From positions 186,001-250,000 of the forward strand of contig MU401457.1 in NCBI GenBank assembly GCA_022579005.1: DNA of 64,000 nt, given 5' to 3'. The notes under the pieces were generated by a model, which saw nothing but the letters and a program-made list of their open reading frames with translations, had not been told where the DNA came from and searched no databases. The translations under genes and the position numbers were made by a program. This document shows, piece by piece, positions 1-13,369 of the stretch (position 1 is the stretch's first letter; every line of letters begins with the position of its first letter). Source of the stretch: Poronia punctata (Eukaryota; Ascomycota; Sordariomycetes; Xylariales; Xylariaceae).

Positions 1-1058
1 TAAAACAAAGAGAGTTGATATTGTCTGTTGTAAATACTACAATAAAGTAAGTTGTGTGGTATCCTCTGCAGGTAAAACACCACACTTGTCAATTTTACTG
101 CTTTCTTTTCTTGAGAAGGAATGTCTTAATGTATGTGTAATAGGTCTTTGACAATAGAGAGTACCTGACACAACGGTAATACTTCCAGGTTCTGTATAAA
201 GTGGATCTGGGCAGGTACATCTGCAGAAGTGATACCGATTCACTCCACCGTAAATGGGTTGATTTACATGCATCCTGCAGGTAGATAAGTACCTGACTTG
301 CATACCCCCCCTCTTACTTCTTGATCAAAAACTTTTCAAGCTTTGAGAAGTTTCAAGATCTGATTTAATAGAAAGACAGGAAAAAAAACCTTTAATAAAC
401 AGATATTGCTGCACATCAAGCAAAGAACTACCTCTGAAAAGAGCAGCACCTTGGAGAAAGGCTGTTATGTTAGAAATATGGGTTTTGGGCAAACTGCAAG
501 AATCGTACGATGTAGGGCGCTAAATAGCAAGAGCAAGTTGGGCCCTGGTCAACCGCTGCTGCACGTGCTTAACGGTGGGGTTTGCCTAGGCTGTTCTGTT
601 TTCCGACAACTGGAGACAAAACCAACCATTTATATCCTCTGCCTGTGGCCTCGCTTGGGAGATTTGGACCGTGATGGATACCTTCCCGAGATCCAATAGG
701 CAAGTAGTTATGAAGAGATACCCCTCTGCTCTAGGTTAGATGATTGGCTTCTCAGTCTTTGAACGTAGTAGCAGTAGCCGGGATATCGAATGTGAATTGC
801 AGACACGGTAGATTTGTAAAGGGATTGGATAAAACGCGTCTTGGGTAGAATATGTTGATGGATTTGTTAGCGTACCTGAAGTACTGTGCCTACAGTGTAT
901 TATCAAGTCCGTTGGCAAAACCATGTGGACAGAGAATCTATTTATAAAATTGTGCAGAGATATGGGATGCAAACGACAGCACTGTTCAAAATCTCACTGT
1001 TGATGCATCGTCAACCTTGCTGGCATAGAATGGTATACACTTGTACTTTGCAAGACTT
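1..1058. other. Intergenic, no supported gene
   Basis: Ordinary base composition to the left of the retrotransposon. Only short open frames on both strands (longest about 97 codons), without recognisable domains, signal peptides or convincing splice structure. It was contiguous with the sequence after 8,302 before the retrotransposon inserted. Confidence 0.6.
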
Positions 1059-1063
1059 GTATA
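1059..1063. repeat. Target-site duplication GTATA (left)
   Basis: GTATA sits directly before the left LTR (1,064) and again directly after the right LTR at 8,298-8,302. A 5-bp duplication is the usual size for LTR retrotransposon integration and supports copy A as a single insertion. Confidence 0.7.
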
Positions 1064-1311
1064 AGAAAAGATAGGAGATCTGCAAGGGGAATCAGAAATA
1101 GGAAACAAGGTAATGTATTCTTTATGTATCTAGCTAAATGTAAATAAATTAATAAGTACCCCTTAAAATAAGGTTTAAGTAGGTTTTAATAATAAAAAGG
1201 TTATAACCTTAAAATAATAGGTATAAAGAAAGTAATAGCCTCTTTTTTTTTATTAAAGTAGGTTTAAAAAATTAAACTTATTTTTTTTAAATTTATACTA
1301 CTATTAAGCTA
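1064..1311 (+). repeat. Left LTR of copy A (248 bp)
   Basis: Begins AGAAAAGATAGGAG and ends ATTAAGCTA; it aligns over its whole length to 8,050-8,297 with mainly C/T and G/A differences. The outer ~60 bp keep normal composition and the rest is heavily RIP-mutated. The ends are not the canonical TG...CA. A short GC-normal patch follows at about 1,312-1,348, where a primer-binding site would be expected, but I cannot match it to a tRNA. Confidence 0.8.
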
Positions 1312-4300
1312 ACAAAATAGGACAAAAGAAGTGCAGCGCCCTTGCTATAATAATAAAAAATAAAGTTACTAAATTATTTTAATTAGATGCTAGCTCTTAT
1401 TAGCAAGAAAAGATTTTTTTTAGTACATAAGTAGCTTTTTTTTAGCTTAAAGACTTTTAGTAAATTTTTATAATAGTTATATAAAGCTGTTAGTAAGCTA
1501 TTTAAATTTATTAAATAAAATAATAGTTTTTTAAAGTGCTTTTTAATAACAAATAAACCTTTTTAGTAAAGTATTAACTTTTAAGGTTTGCTATTTTATA
1601 ATAGCATAACAAAGTTATTTACTTTAATTTTAAAAATTTTTATATTATATTAATATTGTTAGATTTTTTATTAAATATTTATATTTTTTAAAATTTTTTT
1701 TTATAAAGCTTAAACTTTTATTATAAAGTTATTTTAAAATTATAAAATCTTGTTTTTAAATAGTAAAATAAACTTTTTTAAAGCTAATAAGCTTTTTAAA
1801 TCTTTTTAGTTTGCTGCTAAAAATTGTGCTTTTAAAAGTTTATAAAATAAAATTTTATATAGTATTTTTATAAAAAATAATTTAATAAATATTATAATAC
1901 GTTTATTATACTAAGCAACTATTATTAGCAAATATTAGTTTTAATTATTAAATTTTTTGCTTTTAAATATAAGCTTTTTAAAAATTTATTAAAAAATCTT
2001 TATATAAGCTTTAATTATGCTTACTAACTTATAAGATTTTAATAGTATATTTACTAGCTTAGTACTAAATTTTTTTAATATATGTTTAAAAGTTTTTAAA
2101 ATAAATACTTTTTTAAAATTAGCATAAATACTTAATAATATTATGCTTATAAAATATATTTATTTAGTTACTTTTTTTTTAGTAATAAGTTTTAAGCAGT
2201 TTTTTATTTTAAATGTTTAAGCAAAGCAACTAAAGTAGTTAACTATTAAAAAATAATACTAGTTTTTATTTTTAGTTTTAAAAAATAGTTTAATAAAGTT
2301 TATAATAGCTATATAAAATAGTATTTTTATAGTAACTAAAAAGTTAAAAGCTTTTAAAACTGCTAAACTAAATTTAGCATATTTTATATATTTAGCATAA
2401 TAATCTTATATATTTTTAACTATAATAAGCTAGTATACTAATTTATTTAACTTATTTATTATTATTTAAATAAAAAAATAACTAGCTTAATTATAAGCTA
2501 ATTATAAAGCTTAAGCAACTTTATTATAATATAAATAGCAACGCTATATGCTTTTTTAATAGTGTTTAAGCAAGTTATTATATATTTAATAACTTTAAGC
2601 CTTTTATAAAAAAATTTTTTTACTTAGTTAATTTAAAAGGTTATAGTACTTTTTTTTTAAAAGCTTATAAATATTAGCATACTAAGGTTTAAATTTATAC
2701 TTAGCTAAATTATTATTATAATAATATAATATTTTAGTTAAAAAATTGCTTATTATACTAATTTAAGCCTTTTTATTTAGCTATTTAAGTAACTTTTAGT
2801 TTAGTAAATTTTAAAATCTACTTAACTTATTAGTTTATTTTTATAAAAAGTAAGTATATAATTTAACTTTATTTAATTAAGCAGTTATATTATATTTAGC
2901 TTAAATAAAAGCTTTAGTTTTAGCTTTTAAAAGCTTTAAAAGTATATTTTTATATTTTCTTTTTTTATTTTTTTAAATTTATTTTTTAGTATAATTTATT
3001 TTTTTAAGCTTTTTTAGCATACTAATATTATTATAATTTTTTACTTTAAAAATTGTTTTAAATAAAGCATTAGCTACTTTGTTTTTTTTTTTTTTAATAT
3101 ATTTAATTTTAATATTTAGTTGCTAAAGTTTATTAGCTTACTAAGTATATATTTTTTTATAATATATTAAATTAATAAAAAACGTTAAAAGCTTATAGTT
3201 TATATAAATAATTAACTAAATTTTTAGTAATATAATAAAATACTTAATATGCTAACAAAGTAGCTTTATAATAACTAAAAGCTTTTATTTATAAGTACTA
3301 TAATTTTATTAAGTTTTTATAAAAAAAAAGCTATTATATACTAGTAGTATATTAATGCCTTTTTAAATCTAAATGATTAAAAATCCTCTTTTAAACCTTA
3401 AAGCATTTATAAATTTATTTATAAATTAATTAAATATATGCCTATATATTTTAACTACTATAAATACTTTTATTTTTAAAAAATTAAAAAATAAAGCTTT
3501 TACTAGTTTTTATTTTTATATAACTAACTTAGTTAATCTAGTTAAAAGTTTAGCTATTTTAAAATAGTTTTTTATTTATTTGCAAGTATGTTTAATAGTT
3601 TTTAAAAATAATTTAATAGTAATTTAATTTTTAAGTACTAGCTATAATCTAATTTTTTTACTTTATTTAAAAATTACTTATAAAATTTTATAAATTTAAT
3701 AAAGTATTTTTAAAGTAACTATTTTAGTAAACTTTAAATATACTTTTTTAAAAAACAATTTTAATATTGCTTAAAAAATCTTTAAAAAAAATAGTGCTTA
3801 ATAAATTCTTATTAACTATAAAAGTTAAAATATAATAAAAAAATGTTATTTATATAAAAAAATATAAGTACTAGCTTTTTAAAAGCTTAAAGCTATAATA
3901 ATAAGTTTTTTAAATTTAGCTTTAAAATTAGTTTTAAAGCTATTTTTATAAGCTTTATTATTAAAAAAGCTAAGGTTTAAAATCTTTATAGCATTTTAAT
4001 TAATTATATTTAAAAAAATTTTAGCACTAAAAACGTAAACATATAATAATATAGTAAGTAAATTAGTATAACTTAAAATATGTGCTTTAAGTTAAATTTT
4101 AAAAAGCTTTTAGCGCTTAAGTTGCTAAAGTAGTTATATATGTTTGCTATTAAAAGCATTTTAATACTTAGCATATTTTTTTTTACGTTTTAATAGTTAA
4201 ACATAATTTTTTACTTTTTTTATAAATTAAAATAAAAAAAAATATAGTTTTTTATTACTATAACAAGTTATAACTTTTATAATAATAGCTTTTTATTAAC

Positions 4301-7300
4301 AGCAACTGTGCTTTTATATATTTTTAAATTTATATTTTTTTAAACTAGCTTATTTATTTAATATTTTTATAGTTAAGTTTAAACCTTTTGCTTAAATTTA
4401 TTTTATAGCTTTACTTTAGGTTTTAGCTTAATATAATACTTATATAAATTTATAGCTTGCATATTTATAATACTTAATATATTAAGATCTTAGTAAGTAT
4501 AAAAAGTTTTTATAACGTTTTTTTTAAAATTATTTAGCACTAAAAGCCTTAAATATATGCTTAATTTATTAAACTAGGTTTTTATAATAGTTAATAAAAT
4601 CTTTTTAAAAGTTATAATAAATTGTTTAGCTAGTTTTTATTTTGTTAAAAAAGGTATAACAATTTTCTAATTTATAAATTCTTTATTTATAGCTTTTTTT
4701 TTAAATATAATATACTAACTTAATACTAAGTTTTTTATACTAAAAATAAATAATATAAAACCTAGTATTTTATAAGCTTGCTTACTTATATTATAAGTAC
4801 TAAGCTTTAAAGCATAATATACTATTTAATCTTAAAAATAATAAACTAATTTTAAAATATTAACTATATAATAAATTTTAAATAGTATTATAAATAAGTT
4901 TATGCTAAATTTTAGTTTAATTTTTATAATAGCTTTTTTAAATTTAATAACTTAGCAGTTTAAAACAACTTAATAATATAGTTATAAATAAAAGCTTAGT
5001 TTTTTAAATTGCTAAAATTGTCTAAGCTATTATTTTTTAAATTATTTGCTAACTTATTTAAATTAAAAGCTTTTTTTATTTTTTTAAAAGCTGCTTTAAA
5101 GTTTAGTTTAATAAAAAGTCTATTTAGTATAAAAAATAGTTTATAACTTATTAATTAAATTATAATAAGTTTTTTAATATAAACTTTTAGATTTTTTTGC
5201 TTTATATTGCTAATGCTTAGCGTACTTAATTAAATATTAATTACTACTACTATGTCTTAAAGCTAAAAAAAACTTAAAATTATGCAAACCTTATTATTTT
5301 TTTGCTTTTTAAAAGCTAAGGTCTTTATAATAGCTTATATAATCTTTTATATATTTATAACTTTTAAAGTTATAATAATATAATAAAAAACTTTAATAAA
5401 ATCTTTACTTAAAGTTTTTATAAAAAGTTTTTTAAATTTTAAATTTAATAAATTTAAAAGCTTTAGTTTAAGCTTTTTAACTTTTTTTTTTAATATAATA
5501 TTAATATTAAATTTTTAATTTGTTTAAGCAAAGCTTGTAAAAAAAGATCTAGTTAGCATTTAACTATCTTTTAAATAACAAAGTATTAAAGTAACCTTTT
5601 ATATAGCAGTAGCTAAATAAATAATTGCAAAGCTTAATATTAAGCTTAATACTATAAAAGTTAATTTTTTTATTTAAGCTATATATCTAGCCTTTTGCTT
5701 TGCTTTAGCTATAATCTAAGTAGCTATATATTTTATAGCTATAAAAGCTTTTAAGCTTACTTAAAACAAGTTTATAAAACTTATTTTTATTTTAATTTAG
5801 TTAGCTAAAGTTTTATAATTAAATAGTTCTTTACTTAGCTTTTTATAAATCTTTTAAGCTTAATAACTAGTTTTTTTCTTTTTAAGCTCTTATTTCTTGC
5901 TTTTGTTTTTATTTAAAAGCGTTTTAATAAGTATTAATCTTTTTTTATTTTATTGCCTTTTTAAAAGTTTATTTAATACTTTAGCTAAAAAACTTTATAA
6001 AACGCATATTTATACTTAAATCTTTTTAAGCTTGCTATTTTTATTAAATTTATTAAATTTATTAAATTTTTTAAATAAATCTTTAAAATTTTTTTTATTA
6101 GCTTTTAAATTTATAGTTTTTAAAATATAGCAAAAAAAGCTTATTTTATTAGCTTAAAAGCTCTTTTTATTTTTTTAATTATATTTTTTAGTTTTAATAT
6201 TATAAAAAATAAAAAAGTAATATATTATTGCTAAAAAAAATATTAACTGCTTTTTTTTAGCTCTAGCTTTTTTTATTTCTTTATTTAAAAATATTAAAGC
6301 TTTTAGCTATGCTTATTTTTATAGTTTTAAGCATAAAAAGTTTAAAACAATATACTTAAGTCTAATATAATTATGTTTGCTATATTAAAAGTATACTTTT
6401 ATTAATAACAACACTTTTTTTTTGCTACTTACTAATAGGTTTTTTAAACTTTTTTATAAAAGTAAATTAGTTAAATTAAATATAGCATACTAAAATCTGC
6501 TTAACTATTATTTTTTAAATTTTAAAAATTTAAATATTATAGCTTTTTGCCTATACTATTTTTTAGTTTAAAAGCTTATACTTAGTTAAAACTAAAATCT
6601 TTATAATATTTAAAGCTTTTTAACTAATATATTAGTACTAAATAAAGCAAACATTTTTAATAATAAGTAAGCTTTTTAAATAGCTTTTTTTATATTTATA
6701 TTAGTATTAGCTAAAAATTTTTTTTTTATAAGCTTAATTTTTATATTTTTAGCTTTTTAAGCTTATAACTAATACTTTATTTTTAAAACTTAAAATATAC
6801 TTTTTATAATATTAAATGCTTTTTATAAAAAATAAAAGTTTTAAGCTTTTTTGTTAATAGCTTTTATTTATAAATTTTTATTTTAAAAACCGTTAATAAA
6901 TATTTTTACTATAAACTTTAAAGTAAAAGTTTTTAATATTATTAAAAAATTAAAATTTTCTAGTTAAAAAGTATTTTTGCTGCTTATTTTTTTTAATAAA
7001 GCTAAAGTCTTATTATAATAAAATATAAAAGCTTTGTTTTTTTTTAAAACAGTTTTTTAAGCTTATTTACTAATTAAATAATCTTTTTATTTTTAACTAC
7101 TACTAAATATTTTTTTTTAAAAGCTTATTTAAAAGTTATAAAGTTTATTAAATTAGCTTTTTATTTTATAGCCTTATTTTTAAAATTTTATAAAGTAGTT
7201 TAACTATTTAAAAAAGTAGTAGCAAAACCTTTATAAAGCATATTTATTGCTTTAATTATATTTAAGTATGCTATAGTAGCTCTAGCTTTTTAAAACTTTT

Positions 7301-7649
7301 ATTTAATTTATTAGATTTATTAAGCTATAAACACATTGCTAATAAACTAATTATAATTTACTAAGTTAAAATAAAGTCTTTTTTTTAATCCTTATATAAT
7401 TTCGTTTTTGTTTATTTTTTTATTTAATATTTTAACTTATATAAGTTAAGTTAATAAAAATAATATAATTAGCTTATTTTTTAAATATAAAAGATTTAAA
7501 TACTTAAAGCTTAAGTTAAAAGGTAGTTGCTTTATAATATTGTTTATTGCTTTTAATAAAAAGCTATTAAAGTATGTAGATTTTAATCTTTTTACTTATA
7601 TAGCAAAGCTTTTTATTAATTAAAGTAATTATATTAGTTTTATAATTTA

Positions 7650-7990
7650 TAAATAGCTTTATAGCTAATTTAAATAATAGCTATATAGCTTATTAATAAA
7701 ATAAAATAATAGCTATATAGCTTATTAATAAAATAAAATAATAGCTATATAGCTTATTAAACTAATAATATAACAACATTATAGCTTATTAGTAAAGAAG
7801 TAAAGTAATAGCTATATAGCTTATTTTAAAAATAGCGCTTTAGCATATTAAATTAACAGCTTTTTAGCTTGTTTAAAAGTTATTAAATAGCTTTATAGCT
7901 TATTTAATAGTTAAAAGATAGCTTTTTAGCTTATTAACAAATAAGTTTAGCATTATAGCACAATAACAGCACTATAGCTTATTAATTTTA
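7650..7990. repeat. Minisatellite of palindromic units inside copy A
   Basis: About ten imperfect units of roughly 30 bp, each with a core like AGCTATATAGCT (a perfect 12-bp palindrome) followed by TATTAATAAAATAAAATA-type spacer. The array lies just inside the right LTR, and an equivalent array occurs at the same place in copy C (53,950-54,370), so it belongs to the element and is not a chance local repeat. Confidence 0.75.
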
Positions 7991-8049
7991 ACTAGGTTCT
8001 TTAAACTATATAGCACTATTAATTTATTCTTTGCCTTACTAAGGACACT

Positions 8050-8297
8050 AGAAAAGATAGGAGATTTGCAAGGGGAATTAAAAATAGAAAACAAGGTAAT
8101 ATATTCTCTATATATCTAGCTAAATGTAAATAAATTAATAAGTACCCCTTAAAATAAGGTTTAAGTGGGTCTTGATAATAAAAGGGTTACGACCTTAAAA
8201 TAATAAGTGTAAGGGAAGTAACAGCCCTTCCTTTTTTATCGGAGTAGGTCTGAAGGATCGGACCTACTTTCCTCAAATTTACACCACTGTCAAGCTA
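8050..8297 (+). repeat. Right LTR of copy A (248 bp)
   Basis: Direct repeat of 1,064-1,311 with the same length. From about 8,160 outward it returns to normal composition, so it shows the least mutated LTR sequence in the window, including GGTCTGAAGGATCGGACC, which is an imperfect inverted repeat. Followed by the GTATA duplication at 8,298-8,302. Confidence 0.85.
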
Positions 8298-8302
8298 GTA
8301 TA

Positions 8303-10899
8303 AAGCACAGTTGTTGATGTAATCTGTACATGTCTGACTGCCAAGCTTTATCTAGCACCTACAGTTGAGACACATCAATCTATTATTGCTTATGATTGGC
8401 TGACTGGCTCAAAGAGACCCAATGAACATGTGGATTTCAGGGTCCAATGATTGACGTGACGTAACTATACGTCATTGGTGCCTGTATGTTTCTTTGTTCT
8501 CCAGCCTAATGTAACAGTCAATTCAGACACCTTGTTGAAGCATGGATGAAAATTTGAGATGCGTTTCCTACAGTACCTAGACTGCTTCCTGCCGGTATGT
8601 AATCGTTCCAGACCCGCTACAGATAGACATTAAAAGCATCCATCACAGGACTCCTAGCCATGACAAGCCCTTTACGTTCATTACTAATTTGATTTATTGT
8701 ACGTCCGTCCTTTGAAATGTAGGTAAGCCGATCTGCATCCTCCGTGAATTGCCGTCGCAGTGGGCGTTCTTAGCAAGCCTAAACGACGTCAAAGTGGTCT
8801 AGGTTGTGACTATACCAACATGGTTCAGGCTTGTTATCACTAGACCGTCGTAAGCCATCTGTATGTCACAGATTGCAGTACGAGTACCTAGGTGATTTTG
8901 TATGTGTATGTGTACTCGGTAGATTGATTAAGCCAAGGAGGGTTAGGCAAGGCAACCACAAGCAAAAAAGGGGGAAGCAAACGACGATGGGCGTTCCTTG
9001 GCGTCAACAATATCTCAGGAGGCCCGGTCCGTGTTTATCAGTAGTATAGGCATTATGTTGTAATACTGACACACTCTATGTACTTGTTGTACGTGTCTTG
9101 GAGGGGTTACCTGTGAATAGTGACGCAGTGCATGGCTGTATATACTCCTGGCTCAGGTACGCATACAACCAGAATCATCAGATACTTGTATGTCAAGACA
9201 TGGTCTCGCTAGCCAGCACAGGGTCTGTAGAAGATTAACTGTGTTTTGACCCCAAGCCTTATACCTATAGAGTAGGTAGAATATGCTTAATATTGGGCAG
9301 AACTGCTACCAAGTGACAGTATTTGTTAACATGATATTAAGAAGTTGATGGTTGGGTAGGCATACTTTTGTTAGGTCAACTTCTTATTTTCAACTTAGAG
9401 GGGGTTTATATCAACGCACATACTATGCAGCAATACAAGGTAGATAATAGGCAATATCACTATATTTACTTACACCCAAATGAGGGAGGCCCTGCTTTGT
9501 CTACGAGTGATAACGTAGAGCAACCCAACGGCAGCAAAGTCTTCTTTACAACGACAGGCTGATAAACATGAGGCAGGTGGCACCACTGGTGGCCTTGTAC
9601 AACTAGAAATTTACTGTGGCATACACGTACTTGATATTTGTACACTCCTATTCTTTATTGGCCGCCGACTGCATTTTCCCTCTAAATATGCCTCTCATTT
9701 TCAATGTCATGGTTAGGGGAGACACTCTCCAGGTACAAGGTTGACTAGACCAACAGGACGTGCACAGGCACTTGCTAGGAAGGTCATTGCTGTTGATCTA
9801 ACCTAGACAAATTTGTATTTATTAGAAGATGGTTGGTATAGGCCATTAATACCTACAATCAAAATGCAGAAGAACTAGTAGGGAGATACCTGGTAAGTAA
9901 CAGGCTGATTAACAAATTTGTTATATGTGCACGTTGAATATTGCTGGTAAATGATACCCGGACTTACCCAAGATTCTTACTGTTGCCCTTGATGCCAGAG
10001 GTCAGTCTGGGTTAGTATAAGTAGGTACAGAATGTATGATGCCAGGACCGTCGGACATCCAATACCCGTGTGATACAACATGTACCGATGTACATGCATC
10101 ATCCATTGATCTTAAAAGAACGGTTATGACCTAACGCTGGCACGAGGGCGGTGCTGAGCCTGCTACCAGGCGCTGAAAGCACTACATCATCACTATAACC
10201 CAACCTGAGAAGGCCAAGTGAAACCCGCTAAGTATGCCCCCCTTCCCATTTTGAGCAACCCCATCTCTTTTCCCTGCTTTCTCTCATCTTCCACGATTCC
10301 AATAAGTAAACATAGCTGCGCAGAACTTCCCAGCTTTTGAAGCTAGTCCTCCGCAATATTTTCCCCGTCACATACAACGCAGCCTGATCAAAAGCATTTA
10401 GATCTTTCACGTAGGCCAAAAATCTTAATATTCAAGCAAACAGTCTCAAGCAACGCAGGCAAGCATCAACGTACGGGCGTACAAATCCCACCTGTTTTCT
10501 CAAGCCACTGATGATATCAGATTACCTCATTCAGGCGATATCAGTACAAGTACAGCACATGCTAGGCTAGGTGGTCCAAACAAAATCAAGCCGTAATCGA
10601 AACGAGCAACTGCTTCCCGTCTGCTTGCTTCTTCTTGAATAGCTGGCACGGCACATCTTTGCCGCTGGGAATATTACTGCACCTTCTGCGACTTTACTCG
10701 GCTTGACTTCAATCTGAATCAACGCTGCGCCGCTAACGACCGTTGTCACTTCCGCAATCTGCCTTTTCTTTTCCCTACGGAGGGGACTTGTTCATCCCAG
10801 GCTCAGTGGCCCGGCTGTTGCGCCTGTGACGTTGCAATAGTAACCTTCTTATCCGTCTCGAGACGCTTCTAGTGGCATCTCGGCATCAACTGTGAAACA
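8303..10899. other. Intergenic, no supported gene
   Basis: Normal composition with only short open frames (largest about 72 codons) that lack domains or splice support. The last ~150 bp before 10,900 form the 5' leader and promoter of the kinase gene. Confidence 0.55.
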
Positions 10900-13369
10900 A
10901 TGTCGACAATACAGCAACTTAAGAATTTCATCCGACATGGTATGCGCCCTCTTCCTTTTCCCTTCGCCATTCGTCGTATACTCCTCCATGCTTTCTGTTT
11001 CACGAGCATTCTTATCCATCTCCGCTTCCCGTTGTCCATCCTCGTTGCTGTACTGGCCTTGTACATGTTTTGGATCTCCCTTTCCCCTCTATTAAACGGG
11101 TCTGCAAACCCCGCCAGTTTATGTGCCTTTTCCGCCCTACATTTTCCCCGCGTACATGTCTTCATTGGCATCGTTTAACTAAACCATCCACACAGGCAAG
11201 CAGGCGAGAGCAACCTTCGACGAATCTCCCAAGAGACATGAGTCTCCGCCAAACGCCCAGAAAGTGATGGCACACCCAACGGAACCAGGCACAGGTGGCA
11301 GAGAGCACGCTGCCAATGCCCCGATACCCGATGCCTACTCTGTCCAACCTGGCGATGTCCAGAACCGTGTGGCTCAAGCTGATGGCGTAGCCGCTCACCA
11401 TGCCGGGGCTAACCAAAATGCTTCCTCTTCCCAGTCCAAGGGCAAACGAGCGCCGGATGATCACATAGCCAAGATTATCCAAGAAGAGAACGAGAGCAAA
11501 TCAAAGTTTCCTAGGTATCCTGGTCTGGAACGGTGGGAGCTATTGGAGAAGATGGGAGACGGCGCTTTCAGCAATGTCTATCGTGCAAAGGATCTCCAGG
11601 GAGGTGCTGGCGAAGTCGCCATCAAAGTGGTCCGAAAATTCGAAATGAACAACATGCAGGTCAGTTTTCATGGTGATTCCCACGCCTATTTTCGGCCGAC
11701 TTTTGATTTTCTTTCCGCTCTTCACGCCAATGTCTCCATTTCGTTTTCTTTACCAACCAGGGGTCGTTTAATAGGGGCAAAGACATCTACATCCGGATTT
11801 TAAGAAGGTCCCAAAAGCTGCAGAGGTGCGAGAACTATCTATTTATTCATTTCCAATCCCCTCTTACCTAGACTACTCTGGCGTCTCATCGGTTGTTGTG
11901 TCTGCCTTTTGTCTTTGTTTATCCGCACAGAAGCTAACTTATCGTGTCCCAATAGCGAGCAAATATCCTGAAGGAGGTACAGATTATGCGCCAGCTCGAC
12001 CATCCCAACATCATCAAGCTTGTTGATTTTTCAGAGTCGAGACAATATTATTACATCATACTCGAGCTTGCACCCGGTGGCGAACTGTTTCACCAGATTG
12101 TGCGCTTGACCTATTTTAGCGAAGAGTTATCACGGCACGTCATCGTCCAAGTGGCCAAGGCCCTTGAATATCTGCATGAGGAGATGGGTGTTGTTCACAG
12201 GTAAGCTTTCTCCTATGCGCCGGCCATGATATAGGACCTCGGTTGTTGGAGGATGTATATTTTGGTCCGTTGGTTGGGTAGTTGGCTGATGTCGGGTTTT
12301 CAGGGATATCAAACCGGAAAACATCCTTTTCAGCCCGATCCCATTCGTACCGTCAAAGGCACCGAAGCCAAAGCAGCCCGGAGACGAAGAGAAGGTGGAC
12401 GAGGGTGAATTCATTCCAGGTGTAGGAGCCGGTGGTATTGGCCAGATCAAAATTGCCGACTTTGGTCTATCGAAAATCGTATGGGACAAGCAGACCATGA
12501 CCCCCTGCGGGACTGTGGGTTATACCGCCCCGGAAATCGTCAAGGATGAGAGGTACTCCAAGTCGGTGGATATGTGGGCACTGGGTTGTGTGCTTTACAC
12601 ATTACTCTGCGGTTTCCCCCCGTTCTACGATGAGAGCATCGAGATATTGACGGAAAAGGTGGCTAAGGGCCAATTCACTTTCCTCTCTCCTTGGTGGGAT
12701 GACATTTCGAAATCGGCCCAAGACCTGATCAGCCACCTCCTGACGGTGGACCCGGAGAAGCGGTACACGATCAAGGAGTTTATGAGCCACCCTTGGATTC
12801 AGGGATCCGGCCCTACGCCTCGCGACGAAAAGAAGGCATCCGACGCCGAGCGTCTACGTGCCTTTGATGCTTCCCGGTTGATCGATGGCGAGCGGCGGAT
12901 GGATTTCCGGTCGCCTGGTGCCGTTAACCTGCGAGAGATTTTCGATGTTGGTTACTCAGTACATCGGCAAGAGGAGGAAGCGAAGCGAAGAAAACAAGTG
13001 GGAGTCAAGGCTGGCGGTCCTTCTCGTCTGACTAATCTTCACGAAGAATCATCCGAAGAGGAAACCCACGAGGCCGCTCAGGATGGAGCGAATGATACAC
13101 AGAAGGACGATGGGCAACTAGAACAAAGCATGCGCAACGCCAACTTGGGCAAGGAACAGAAAGAACAAGAACGTGGCAGGGACCGTGCTCGACATGGAGA
13201 GCGTGAAGCACGGGGCTACGGCCAACACAGCGCGGCCGTGGCACAGGCTGCTCGTCAGCAGGTTCGCGATCGTAACAAGCAACGAGGCGCTTTCGAGCTT
13301 AACTTGGGCGGAGCGACATTACTAGGACGGAGGCAGAACAAGCCGGCTGCTAGTGTTGGTGGGTTTTAG
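10900..13369 (+). CDS. srk1: Srk1/Rck2-type MAPKAP (CaMK-group) serine/threonine kinase
   Basis: Five exons: 10900-10939, 11196-11659, 11775-11825, 11956-12200, 12304-13369, giving 621 residues. All junctions are GT-AG and close in frame. The kinase domain starts near residue 125: glycine loop GDGAFSNV, catalytic lysine in VAIK (K157), HRDIKPEN (266-273), DFG (319-321), GTVGYTAPE and the DMWALG helix. A roughly 40-residue insert between HRD and DFG is typical of the Srk1/Rck2 family, stress kinases acting downstream of Hog1/Sty1-type MAP kinases. The start is the short exon MSTIQQLKNFIRHG, because the long frame around 11,264 opens at GTG and the upstream exon joins it perfectly. The C-terminal tail is charged and coiled-coil-like. 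The family is firm; the exact orthologue is inferred. Confidence 0.93.

Larger units (their letters stand above)
1064..8297 (+). mobile_element. RIP-degraded LTR retrotransposon, copy A
   Basis: About 7.2 kb bounded by two direct repeats of 248 bp and a 5-bp GTATA duplication, so its ends can be set precisely. The interior is extremely AT-rich, full of stops in all frames, and keeps no readable gag or pol. Residual C mostly precedes T and residual G mostly follows A, as expected when CpA is converted to TpA on both strands (RIP). Size and LTR layout fit a Ty3/Gypsy- or Ty1/Copia-like element, but the class cannot be read. The strand is arbitrary; copy C (53,636-60,465) is the same element in the opposite orientation. 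Confidence 0.85.

Noticed and set aside
7650..7990. Regular spaced palindromes resembling a CRISPR array
   Set aside because: Spacers are AT-rich variants of one another and the array is conserved in a second copy of the transposon in a eukaryotic genome.
9368..9562. 64-codon frame in the 8.3-10.9 kb intergenic region
   Set aside because: Short, no family resemblance, no supporting promoter or splice context.
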